Source of the DNA: Clostridia bacterium | GTDB lineage: Bacteria; Bacillota; Clostridia; Christensenellales; Aristaeellaceae | Assembly: GCA_017516765.1 (NCBI GenBank) | Contig: JAFXBE010000019.1 | Span: 62,001-126,000, forward strand | Direction of reading: 5' to 3' | DNA: 64,000 nucleotides | Part shown: piece after piece, positions 35,645 to 44,987 of the stretch | How the letters are laid out: the number at the start of each line of letters is the position of its first letter | Position numbering within the stretch: position 1 is the stretch's first letter | Notes under the pieces: generated by a model | Seen by the model: only the letters and a program-made list of their open reading frames with translations | Databases searched by the model: none | What the model was told of the DNA's origin: nothing | Made by a program: the position numbers and the translations under genes

Positions 35645-35707
35645 TCTGGTGCTTTTGTAACAAATTGCTTTTCATCAAGAAAATATGAAAAAAAGCATGG
35701 AATATGC

Positions 35708-35736
35708 TTGCGAATTCCTGATAAAACGGTTACAAT
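35708..35736 (+). promoter_or_regulatory. ftsA-ftsZ promoter
   Basis: TTGCGA (35708-35713), 17-base spacer, TACAAT (35731-35736) in the 208-base ftsQ-ftsA gap, 116 bases before ftsA. It would allow ftsAZ expression independent of the upstream dcw genes. Confidence 0.6.
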
Positions 35737-35852
35737 AAATTGTGGTACTTTAGGTACCTGTTTCCGCGTGCAGATTTGCATACGAAACAACAAAACGTTT
35801 TCAGACGCGGGTCACACCCGCATCGACTCCTAATGAACGGGGAATGCTTACT

Positions 35853-37046
35853 ATGAAATCTACCATTGCAGCAATTGATTTTGGCACTTCCAAGATTGTT
35901 ACTCTCGTGGCAGAGATCAGCGGCGGCCAGCGGTGCGACATTATCGGCGCAGGTTGCGAACCGTACGATGGCTTTATGGACGGCGAATGGAACGATCCGG
36001 GCAAACTCAATGAGGCCATCCAAAAAACCATTTCGATCGCTGAGACTCAGTCCAAACGTAAAGTGCGCGAAATCAACGTTGGCGTGCCCGGCGAGTTTTC
36101 CCGTGTCTATGCCGTGGAAGCCTCCGTTGCGATTCAGGGTACGGATCCTTCCGTTACCCCAAAGCACGTGGAACAGATCTTCGAAATTGCGGATAAGCAG
36201 CTTTCGCCTGTGCGCGGTATTGTAATCCACCGCAGCCCTGCCTGGTTTATGGTGGATGGCGGCAAAAAAGTTCTGGAACCGGTCGGCATGAAGGGCTCCG
36301 AACTGAAGGCGCTGGTCAGCTTTGTTGTAGCAGACACGTTTTTCCTGGACGATGTGCTTGCCCGTATGCGCGATCTGAACATCACCGTCAGCGGGTTCTT
36401 CTCCAGCACCACCGGCGAAGCAATGCTGTATCTGCCGCAGGAAGAACGGGACCGGACCGCTATTCTGATCGATGTGGGCTACATCTGTACCGATGTTATG
36501 GCTGTAGAGGGCGATGCTGTTATTTTCCAAAAGACCCTTCCGGTAGGCGGCGGGCACATAACGTCGGATATTGCCAGCGGACTTCAGATTAACCTCGCAC
36601 AGGCAGAGCAGATCAAGCGTGAGTACGTTTACGGTATCTCTACCGTTACACCCAACTACAGCGCTGCCGGTACCGAAGCAACCAAATCCCAGACTTTCAC
36701 CCGGGAAGATGTGGCAGATGTTCTGGAGCCCCGTGTGGATGAGATTGCCGACATGATCAAACAGTGCATTGAGGAAAGCGGCATTAAGCTTGGCAACTGG
36801 TCGAATATCTATCTTACCGGCGGCGGTCTGGCAATGAACCGGGGCGGTAAAGACTATCTTTCTGCGCGGCTTGAGCGGCCTGTCCGCGATACTGTAAAGC
36901 GTACGGTTAAACTGTCCAGCCCCGTATACGCCAGCGCAATGGGGCTGCTGGATCTGATCGCAGAAACGATCGATTCGCAGCATGCGCCTTCCGGCGGTTT
37001 CGGAAGCGGCGTGAAGGATTTCTTCAGAAGCCTGTTGGGCGGCTGA
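35853..37046 (+). CDS. ftsA: Cell division protein FtsA
   Basis: 397 aa from the ATG at 35853, with ACGGGGA 9 bases upstream; an ATG at 35844 directly abuts the site. Actin-fold ATPase: phosphate 1 AAIDFGTSKI, SHS2/1C domain, phosphate 2 ILIDVGYICTD, adenosine motif LTGGGLAMN. The C-terminal amphipathic helix (GSGVKDFFRSLLGG) is the membrane-targeting sequence. Tethers FtsZ filaments. 49 bases before ftsZ. Confidence 0.95.
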   Translation: MKSTIAAIDFGTSKIVTLVAEISGGQRCDIIGAGCEPYDGFMDGEWNDPGKLNEAIQKTISIAETQSKRKVREINVGVPGEFSRVYAVEASVAIQGTDPSVTPKHVEQIFEIADKQLSPVRGIVIHRSPAWFMVDGGKKVLEPVGMKGSELKALVSFVVADTFFLDDVLARMRDLNITVSGFFSSTTGEAMLYLPQEERDRTAILIDVGYICTDVMAVEGDAVIFQKTLPVGGGHITSDIASGLQINLAQAEQIKREYVYGISTVTPNYSAAGTEATKSQTFTREDVADVLEPRVDEIADMIKQCIEESGIKLGNWSNIYLTGGGLAMNRGGKDYLSARLERPVRDTVKRTVKLSSPVYASAMGLLDLIAETIDSQHAPSGGFGSGVKDFFRSLLGG

Positions 37047-37095
37047 TACAGTACTTTTCCATACAGCTGTTTATTGAGACAAGGAGGATGCAACC

Positions 37096-38637
<1,542 letters not shown>

Positions 38638-38661
38638 ATAACGTTTCGTATCACGCTATCA

Positions 38662-38691
38662 AGCATCCCCCGAGTCGGGGGATGCTTTTTG
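38662..38691 (+). terminator. Intrinsic terminator after ftsZ
   Basis: A perfect stem AGCATCCCCC/GGGGGATGCT (38662-38671 with 38677-38686), 5-nt loop, TTTTT. Confidence 0.93.
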
Positions 38692-38774
38692 TTACCGCAG
38701 AAACCGGGATGCTTCTTTTTCGTTTTGACTGTTCATAGGTTTTTGTATCCCAACAGAGAGGCAGTGAGGGGGAA

Positions 38775-39782
38775 TTGTGTAATCGATACGCACTTCTGTT
38801 TGTCGGTGCGGTGATCGGAGCGGGTTTTGCTTCCGGACGGGAAGTGTTCAGCTTTTTTACGCAGTACGGTCATTGGTCTTGGCCATTGATCCTCATCACT
38901 GCATCAGTTATGACCCTGCTGTGTTTTCTGTGCCATCGGGGCATTGGCGAAGCAGATGAGTATTCTTTATGCAGGGATATTGTTGGGCATCGTAGCGGCA
39001 GGTGCTTGTCCGGCATCAGCATATTGTTACTGGATGCTGTCATGGGCGGTGCGATGATCTCTGCAGCCGGACATATTGCCGCACTTGCTGTTCCCTACAG
39101 AGGCGCATATCTATTGGGTGTTGCGGTTACAATAGGGTTGGCTTTCCTGCTGGGCAGAGCCGACACCAAACCGATGATGGTTCTCAGCGCACTGCTGGCG
39201 GCGATCCATGTTACGGCTGTGGTTGCTGTAATGCTGTTCGATCGCGGGGAGATCACATATGCACTGCCAACGGATATGCCGCTTGCTGCTGTTCTGGGCG
39301 GTGGGGTTGGGTCTGTGGCATATGCAGCCCTCAATATGACCCTTGCCCTTGGGGTGATCGGGCGTTGTACCGGATTATCCTGTCGTGCGTGGTGCAGAAC
39401 AGCCGCGATTTTCGGTCTTTGGATGACGGGACTGCTGTTTTTCAGTAATTTTCTCTATCTGAAGCATCCCGAACTGAACGAAGCTGCTTTTCCGATGGTC
39501 GTGCTTCTTTCGAGATTTGGCAGGGTGGGATATGTAGCCAGCCTGTTTGTTATGTATCTTGCGATCCTGACCACACTATCGGCTGTTCTGCTTGCGTTGC
39601 GTAACGGTATGGAACAGTATTTCCCGCCCAAAGCTGCAGTGCTGTCCGCTGCCGCTTTAACGCTGCTGCTCTCGGTAACAGGCTTTGAAGAGCTTGTGCA
39701 ACGCTGGTATACACCGGCGGGAATACTGTGTCTGTGTCTTGTTTTTTTGCCGATGCTGAAAAACCATCGAAAGATTTCGTAA
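38775..39782 (+). CDS. YkvI-type multispanning membrane protein (putative transporter)
   Basis: 335 aa from a TTG at 38775, placed by alignment of NRYALLFVGAVIGAGFASGREVFSFF with family N-termini and by the GTGAGGGGGA just before it. About ten TM helices. The opening GAVIGAGFASG motif is shared by the YkvI family, distant relatives of LeuT-fold transporters. Substrate unknown. It stands alone between the ftsZ terminator and the GH65 promoter; no terminator is seen after it. Confidence 0.82.
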   Translation: MCNRYALLFVGAVIGAGFASGREVFSFFTQYGHWSWPLILITASVMTLLCFLCHRGIGEADEYSLCRDIVGHRSGRCLSGISILLLDAVMGGAMISAAGHIAALAVPYRGAYLLGVAVTIGLAFLLGRADTKPMMVLSALLAAIHVTAVVAVMLFDRGEITYALPTDMPLAAVLGGGVGSVAYAALNMTLALGVIGRCTGLSCRAWCRTAAIFGLWMTGLLFFSNFLYLKHPELNEAAFPMVVLLSRFGRVGYVASLFVMYLAILTTLSAVLLALRNGMEQYFPPKAAVLSAAALTLLLSVTGFEELVQRWYTPAGILCLCLVFLPMLKNHRKIS

Positions 39783-39789
39783 AAATTTC

Positions 39790-39828
39790 TTGACAAGCGG
39801 GGGACAATCTTGTACCATCATAGTACAA
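39790..39828 (+). promoter_or_regulatory. GH65 gene promoter with overlapping inverted repeat
   Basis: Perfect -35 TTGACA (39790-39795), 17-base spacer, -10 TACCAT (39813-39818). TTGTAC (39810-39815) and GTACAA (39823-39828) form an exact dyad over the -10, and ACAAG/CTTGT (39793-39797, 39809-39813) a second one. A repressor site is likely. Confidence 0.6.
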
Positions 39829-39856
39829 ACGATTGCACGCGAAAGGAGAAAATCAC

Positions 39857-42115
39857 ATGAGCTATCAGATTCATCCTTGGAAGGTCGTAGAGACTTCTCT
39901 GGATCCCAAGCATATGCGTTTGTCCGAAAGTCTTACCTCTACCGGCAACGGTTATATGGGCATGCGGGGCAATTTCGAGGAGGATTACTCCGGCGATACC
40001 CATCTGGGCACCTATATCGGCGGTGTCTGGTTCCCCGACAAGACCCGTGTGGGCTGGTGGAAGAACGGTTACCCGCAGTATTTTGGTAAAGCCATCAACT
40101 GCGTACGCCTCAACGGTATTCATGTTGAGATCAACGATCAGCCGCTGGATCTTTCTCAGGCCGATGTGCTGGATTTCTACCGGGAACTGGATATGCAGAC
40201 CGGTGTATTCCTGCGCCGTTTTACCGTCTGGACCCCCGACGGCAAGGTCACCATTGAGGCAGAACGCTTCGTTTCGCTTGCGCAGAAAGAGCTGCTTGCC
40301 ATTTCCTATTCCGTTACCCCCGAAAATGAAGCCAAGGTGATTCTGCGTCCCTATCTTGACGGCAACGTAAAGAATCTGGACAGCAACTATGAAGAAACCT
40401 TCTGGGAGATGCTGCAGGAAGAGGGTACCGAAGATGCGCTTGCCCTGCTTACCCGCACCAAGCCCAATCCCTTTGATGCGCCCCGTTTCACTGTTGCTGC
40501 GGCAATGAGCTGCTGGGCGGACGGGCTGGAAATGATCGACCGCAGGCTGGAAGAAGGCTACGTAGAAAAAACTTACGGTGGTATCGTTCCCGCAGGCGAG
40601 AAGGTAACGCTGGAGAAGTATGTGCTGGTTTTTACCGACCGCGACTGGGAGGATAACCTGATCATTACCATGGCGCTCAAGGCTGCAGCCCGGGCACGTG
40701 AAGTCGGCTATGCCGATCTGCGCCAGGAGCACGCCCAGACCTGGAAGCAGCGTTGGGCAACCTGCGATGTAACTGTGAAGGGCGACGACGCCGCCCAGCA
40801 GGGCATCCGCTTTAATCTTTTCCAGTTGCTGAGCACCTACACCGGTGATGATGCCCGGCTGAACATTGGTCCTAAGGGTTTTACCGGCGAAAAGTACGGC
40901 GGCGCTACCTACTGGGATACCGAAGCCTACTGCCTGCCGGTGTACATGTCGGTTGCCGGTCAGGATGTGGCGCGTCAGCTGCTGATGTACCGCTATCTGC
41001 AGCTTGACGGGGCATATTTCAACGCACGTCAGCAGGGTTTGAAGGGCGCGCTTTATCCGATGGTTACCTTTACCGGCATTGAGTGCCACAACGAGTGGGA
41101 GATCACTTTTGAAGAGATCCACCGTAACGGTGCGATCGCGCATGCCATTTTCAACTACACCACCTATACCGGCGATGAGGAATACATCCGGAACGAAGGT
41201 CTGGATGTGCTCTGCGGTATTGCGCGTTTCTACACCGACCGAACCCATTTCTCCAAGCGCAAAGGGCTGTATATGATCCATGGCGTAACCGGCCCCAACG
41301 AATACGAGAACAATGTGAATAACAACTGGTATACCAACCGGATCGCTGCATGGAGCATCGGCTATTTCTGCGATTGGGCAGAAAAGGTGGATGAACAGCG
41401 GCGCGAGAAACTGGGTATTACTGCCGATGAGATCGCTCACATGCGCGATGTGGTCGCACGTATGTATTATCCCACCGATGATGAATTGGGCATCTTCGTG
41501 CAGCATGATACCTTTATGGATAAGGAACTGATGAGCGCGGCCGACCTGCCCGCGGATCAGCGTCCCATCAACCAGCACTGGTCGTGGGATCATATCCTTC
41601 GCAGCTGCTTCATCAAGCAGGCGGATGTGCTGCAGGGACTTTATTTCCTCAACCACCTGTACACCAAAGAAGAGATCAAGCGCAACTTCGATTTCTACGA
41701 ACCCATGACGGTGCACGAAAGCAGCCTGTCGCCCTGTGTACACAGCATTCTGGCTGCGCAGCTCGGGTATCACGATAAGGCGGTAGAGATGTACCAACGC
41801 ACGGCGCGTCTGGATCTGGACAACATCAATAACGACACTGAAGATGGTCTGCACATTACCAGCATGGCGGGCAGCTGGCTGGCCATGGCTCATGGTTTTG
41901 CCGGCATGCGTACGGTAGACGGTCTCACACTCAGCCCCTTCCTGCCGGAAGCATGGCAGGGTTACGGCTTCCAGTTCAACTATCGCGGGCGTATTCTCCG
42001 GCTGGAAGTGGATCGGGAACAGGCTGTCGTTGAACTGCTTTCCGGCGAGGCGCTGGAGATGACCCTCTGCGGTGAAAAACTGACTCTGAAGGATCGGATC
42101 ACACATCGATTCTGA
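39857..42115 (+). CDS. Glycoside hydrolase family 65 phosphorylase (maltose phosphorylase-like)
   Basis: 752 aa from the ATG at 39857, with AAAGGAG 10 bases upstream. N-terminal beta-sandwich, helical linker, (alpha/alpha)6 barrel and C-terminal jelly roll, the usual GH65 order and length. The general acid Glu482 lies in GVTGPNEYENNVNNNWYTN, the form typical of maltose phosphorylase; kojibiose and trehalose phosphorylases carry variants. It would convert an alpha-glucosyl disaccharide and phosphate to beta-glucose 1-phosphate and glucose in the cytoplasm. No beta-phosphoglucomutase gene is adjacent. Confidence 0.92.
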   Translation: MSYQIHPWKVVETSLDPKHMRLSESLTSTGNGYMGMRGNFEEDYSGDTHLGTYIGGVWFPDKTRVGWWKNGYPQYFGKAINCVRLNGIHVEINDQPLDLSQADVLDFYRELDMQTGVFLRRFTVWTPDGKVTIEAERFVSLAQKELLAISYSVTPENEAKVILRPYLDGNVKNLDSNYEETFWEMLQEEGTEDALALLTRTKPNPFDAPRFTVAAAMSCWADGLEMIDRRLEEGYVEKTYGGIVPAGEKVTLEKYVLVFTDRDWEDNLIITMALKAAARAREVGYADLRQEHAQTWKQRWATCDVTVKGDDAAQQGIRFNLFQLLSTYTGDDARLNIGPKGFTGEKYGGATYWDTEAYCLPVYMSVAGQDVARQLLMYRYLQLDGAYFNARQQGLKGALYPMVTFTGIECHNEWEITFEEIHRNGAIAHAIFNYTTYTGDEEYIRNEGLDVLCGIARFYTDRTHFSKRKGLYMIHGVTGPNEYENNVNNNWYTNRIAAWSIGYFCDWAEKVDEQRREKLGITADEIAHMRDVVARMYYPTDDELGIFVQHDTFMDKELMSAADLPADQRPINQHWSWDHILRSCFIKQADVLQGLYFLNHLYTKEEIKRNFDFYEPMTVHESSLSPCVHSILAAQLGYHDKAVEMYQRTARLDLDNINNDTEDGLHITSMAGSWLAMAHGFAGMRTVDGLTLSPFLPEAWQGYGFQFNYRGRILRLEVDREQAVVELLSGEALEMTLCGEKLTLKDRITHRF

Positions 42116-42120
42116 CAACA

Positions 42121-42149
42121 GCACAGAAAGACGCCTCCTGCATAGGATG
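42121..42149 (+). promoter_or_regulatory. Possible sigma-K-like promoter of dpaAB
   Basis: GCACA (42121-42125), 15 bases, CATAGGATG (42141-42149), approximating the sigma-K pattern (AC at -35, CATAnnnT at -10). spoVFAB is sigma-K dependent in Bacillus. Weak consensus, so tentative. Confidence 0.35.
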
Positions 42150-42181
42150 CCATATCGGCAACCGGCAGGAGGTGTTTTTTT
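42131..42181 (+). terminator. Terminator-like hairpin that contains the dpaA ribosome-binding site
   Basis: ACGCCTCCTGC (42131-42141) pairs over 11 bp, with one G-U pair, with GCAGGAGGTGT (42165-42175), followed by T7 (42175-42181). It would terminate the GH65 transcript. The 3' arm is also the AGGAGGTG Shine-Dalgarno of dpaA, whose TTG start begins at the end of the T-tract. An inner TGCC/GGCA helix lies at 42148-42160. Confidence 0.75.
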
Positions 42182-43019
42182 GAAGGCTGTTCTGGCAGGC
42201 GGGGATCGGCGTATGGAGCTGACGCGAGAACTACTCATCGGTCGAGGGCATACTGTGCATTGGCTCCGAAACGACTGGGATCATCAATGGCAGATGTTGC
42301 TGCCGCAGGCGAGCACGCTGCTTCTACCATATCCGTACGCTCTGAAGGAAGGGGTAGTACCGGGTTTGGAAAATGGGGGAGAGGGCTGCGTGGAAACATT
42401 GATGGAGAAGCTGCGGCCCGGCACCCTGATCATGTCGGGGGCAGGACTCGGAGAGCGAATCGCCGCTCTTGCCAATGCACGGGGGCTGCGTCTGCAGCGG
42501 TATGACGATGATCCGATTTTCTTACAGCGTAATGCAGAAATCTCGGCAGAAGCGGCAATCAACGTTTTGATGGCGAAAACAGACCGTGTTCTGGATGAAC
42601 AGCGTATCCTTTTGATGGGCTACGGAGTTTTTGGGCGCGCGATCGCATTGCGCCTCAAGGCATTGGGGGCCCGTGTATGGGTTGCTGCCCGGCGTAAGGC
42701 TCAGCAGCATACAGCCATCTGTGACGGTATGAGAGCGATAGGCTTGGAACAGATCCCGGACATTGCCCCGGGAATGGATGCTGTGCTCAATACCATACCG
42801 GCTGTGGTGCTTGGGACGGAGCAGCTGAAGTGCTTTTCAGAGACAACACTGTTTCTGGAATTGGCAAGCCCGCCATATGGGATCGATCTGCCGTCTGCGG
42901 CTTCGATGGCATTGACGGTGGAACTGCTTCCGGGACTTCCATCGAAATATGCACCGCTTTCGGCTGCGCGCGCTCTGTGTGAAACGATCCTGAAACGGTT
43001 CGAGGAGGGATGGGTATGA
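42180..43019 (+). CDS. dpaA: Dipicolinate synthase subunit A
   Basis: 279 aa from a TTG at 42180, 5 bases after AGGAGGTG; the protein then starts KAVLAGGDRRMELTRELL, like SpoVFA. The NAD(P)-binding Rossmann motif is GYGVFGRAIALRLKALGARV in the middle. With subunit B it converts a dihydrodipicolinate-pathway intermediate to dipicolinic acid in the mother cell, the calcium-chelating core compound of spores. Its stop overlaps the dpaB start (ATGA), so the two subunits are translationally coupled. Confidence 0.93.
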   Translation: MKAVLAGGDRRMELTRELLIGRGHTVHWLRNDWDHQWQMLLPQASTLLLPYPYALKEGVVPGLENGGEGCVETLMEKLRPGTLIMSGAGLGERIAALANARGLRLQRYDDDPIFLQRNAEISAEAAINVLMAKTDRVLDEQRILLMGYGVFGRAIALRLKALGARVWVAARRKAQQHTAICDGMRAIGLEQIPDIAPGMDAVLNTIPAVVLGTEQLKCFSETTLFLELASPPYGIDLPSAASMALTVELLPGLPSKYAPLSAARALCETILKRFEEGWV

Positions 43020-43606
43020 AGAAAACAACAGTCGGTTTTGCCATGACCGGTTCTTTCTGCACGTTTGATGCTGTTTTGGCGCAAATGCGGGAACTGGTTC
43101 GCCGGGATTATGATGTGATCCCTATCCTGTCCTATCACGCAGCGCAGTTGGATACGCGCTTTATGGAGGCGGCGCACCTTCATCGGGAGCTGAAGAGCAT
43201 CACCGGGCGCGATGCGATCCAGACACTTCAGCAGGCAGAACCCATCGGTCCGGAAAAGATGACGGATATCTATCTGCTGGCTCCCGCTACCGGTAACACG
43301 ATCGCAAAGCTGGTCAACGGCATATTCGATACCCCTGCCCTGCTTGGCGCAAAGAGCCATCTGCGGAACGACAGACCGCTGGTCGTGGCGGTTTCCACCA
43401 ATGACGCGTTAAGCTCCGCAGCCCAGAATATCGGGCGTTTGCTGACCTGGCGAAATGTATACATGGTACCGTACAGGCAGGATCATGCCCTGAAAAAACC
43501 CCGTTCGCTTGTGGCGGATTTTACCCTTATCCCTAAAACGATACAGTCGGCTTTGTGCGGTGTTCAGCTTCAGCCGATCGTATGCGCACCGGAAGGGCTG
43601 CGCTGA
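43016..43606 (+). CDS. dpaB: Dipicolinate synthase subunit B
   Basis: 196 aa from the ATG at 43016, with GAGGAGGG upstream; an ATG at 43010 is inside that site. A flavoprotein-like (HFCD/UbiX family) fold with VGFAMTGSFCTFDAVLAQM, PATGNTIAKLVNGI and a late VAVSTNDALS. Partner of DpaA (SpoVFB of Bacillus). Marks the organism as a spore former. Followed by a clear terminator. Confidence 0.93.
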   Translation: MKKTTVGFAMTGSFCTFDAVLAQMRELVRRDYDVIPILSYHAAQLDTRFMEAAHLHRELKSITGRDAIQTLQQAEPIGPEKMTDIYLLAPATGNTIAKLVNGIFDTPALLGAKSHLRNDRPLVVAVSTNDALSSAAQNIGRLLTWRNVYMVPYRQDHALKKPRSLVADFTLIPKTIQSALCGVQLQPIVCAPEGLR

Positions 43607-43644
43607 CCGAAGACAGCGATCCTTCTTCCCCAGATCATCTTTTG

Positions 43645-43685
43645 AGCGCCGTAACAAAACGAACGGCGCTTTTTTGTGACGTTTT
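43645..43685 (+). terminator. Terminator after dpaAB
   Basis: AGCGCCGT (43645-43652) pairs with ACGGCGCT (43673-43680), 20-nt loop, TTTTT. Confidence 0.85.
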
Positions 43686-43738
43686 CGCATTTTGTGCCTG
43701 TTAACAATGCTTTGGCGTGCAAATGTGATGTAACAAAC

Positions 43739-43767
43739 TTGCAACAGAAACTTTTTTGTTGTATGAT
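43739..43767 (+). promoter_or_regulatory. Promoter of the secreted DUF3298-like gene
   Basis: TTGCAA (43739-43744), 17-base spacer, TATGAT (43762-43767), 33 bases before the start codon. Confidence 0.65.
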
Positions 43768-43800
43768 ATTCGTGAAGAATTCGCAAAAGGAGTGTACAGT

Positions 43801-44973
43801 ATGCGCAACAAATGTCTGGGGATCATCTTGACGGTACTGCTGTGCTTTATGCCGTTCCGGTTTTCTTTGGCAGAAGAAACGCAGACTGTATTGCCCGGTG
43901 TGGAAAGCGTTGTTATGGAGCAGAACGGCAACAGACTGGCTTATCCTAAGCTCACGGGGATGAGCGATGCCCGTATCCAGCAGGCCATCAATGACGATAT
44001 CATTGTTTCTGCCGGGCTTACCTCCCATATGATCACCTTTGCTTCCCTTACCCCCGACAGCCTCTGGGGACTGCAGGTATCATACGATTCCTACTGCACC
44101 GAGTCATTCATCTCTTTTGTGATCAGCGCAGAGGGAAAGATGCCCAATAACAGACAGGGGCATACCAATACTCCGCTTACCTACGATCTTTCTACCGGTA
44201 AAAGACTCAAGCCCTCGGCGCTGTTTGCCGACCCTGCAGCCGCACAGGAATGGTTGGAGACGGAAGCGCTCAATACTCTGGGCAAGGAGATCAGCGACTA
44301 CGAAGACAGCTCTGCTTTGCTGCCTTTGCCGATGGAACGCTTTTCGCTGGATGAATACGGCATCACTTTCTGGTATGAACCGGAGCAGTTTACCAAGATC
44401 AATGGCGAAGCAGGAGCCTGTCATTTTGAATACGCAGAGATCCAGCACCTGCTGCTGAAGGATGGTTTGCCCTCCATGGCAGGTATGCTTGTACCCACGT
44501 ATTCGGCAGAGGAACAGAGAGAAAACGTTTGGAAAGCCCTTGCACAAGGCAAGCTGGAACAGATTCCGGTCACTCTTGGCGACCCCATGCAGCAGCTTGT
44601 TGATACTTTTGGTCTCAGCCGAACGCCCGATGAGTTTCCCGGTGGAAGGTACTTTGTTATGGATCATCCGGCGTTCCGCAGCATCCTGCTGATCTCCGAT
44701 GCTATGCAGAATAGCTATGAAGATTCTGTTCTTCAGGGGATTCAGCTTCGCAGAGGATCGTTCTGCGGCTTTTTGGTCGGCGAAACAACAAGGTATGATT
44801 GGCAGAAGGTTCTTGGCGAACCGGCTCAGGTTATTCAACTGACGGAAGACATGGCATACGAATACGATCTTCCCGAAGGTTATTGCGACATTTACACTCA
44901 CTGCGGCAACACCGTCCGTCTTTATGCCGACGATAAAGGCGTGCTTGCGGCAGTTCAATTCGAAACGAACTGA
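43801..44973 (+). CDS. Secreted DUF3298/RsiV-like protein
   Basis: 390 aa from the ATG at 43801, with AAAGGAG upstream. Signal peptide 1 to about 24 (RNKCLGIILTVLLCFMPFRFSLA). The body resembles the DUF4163/DUF3298 pair of RsiV- and PdaC-type proteins: YPKLTGMSDARIQQAIN near 40, TYDLSTGKRLKPSALFAD near 140 and LDEYGITFWYEPEQF near 180. The C-terminal third is a separate, unassigned domain with repeated short blocks of LGDPMQQLVDTFG type. It starts the ftsK transcript, ending 14 bases before that gene. Function unknown; an envelope-sensing role is an inference. Confidence 0.78.
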   Translation: MRNKCLGIILTVLLCFMPFRFSLAEETQTVLPGVESVVMEQNGNRLAYPKLTGMSDARIQQAINDDIIVSAGLTSHMITFASLTPDSLWGLQVSYDSYCTESFISFVISAEGKMPNNRQGHTNTPLTYDLSTGKRLKPSALFADPAAAQEWLETEALNTLGKEISDYEDSSALLPLPMERFSLDEYGITFWYEPEQFTKINGEAGACHFEYAEIQHLLLKDGLPSMAGMLVPTYSAEEQRENVWKALAQGKLEQIPVTLGDPMQQLVDTFGLSRTPDEFPGGRYFVMDHPAFRSILLISDAMQNSYEDSVLQGIQLRRGSFCGFLVGETTRYDWQKVLGEPAQVIQLTEDMAYEYDLPEGYCDIYTHCGNTVRLYADDKGVLAAVQFETN

Positions 44974-44987
44974 AAGGACTGCGCAAC

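Noticed and set aside
35645-35707. AT-rich small hairpins after ftsQ, considered as a terminator
   Set aside because: GCTTTTCAT/ATGAAAA-type pairing is weak and has no T-tract; only the ftsA promoter nearby is convincing.
39818-42238. Long - strand frame opposite the GH65 gene
   Set aside because: Mirror of a well-conserved GH65 enzyme; no start signals.
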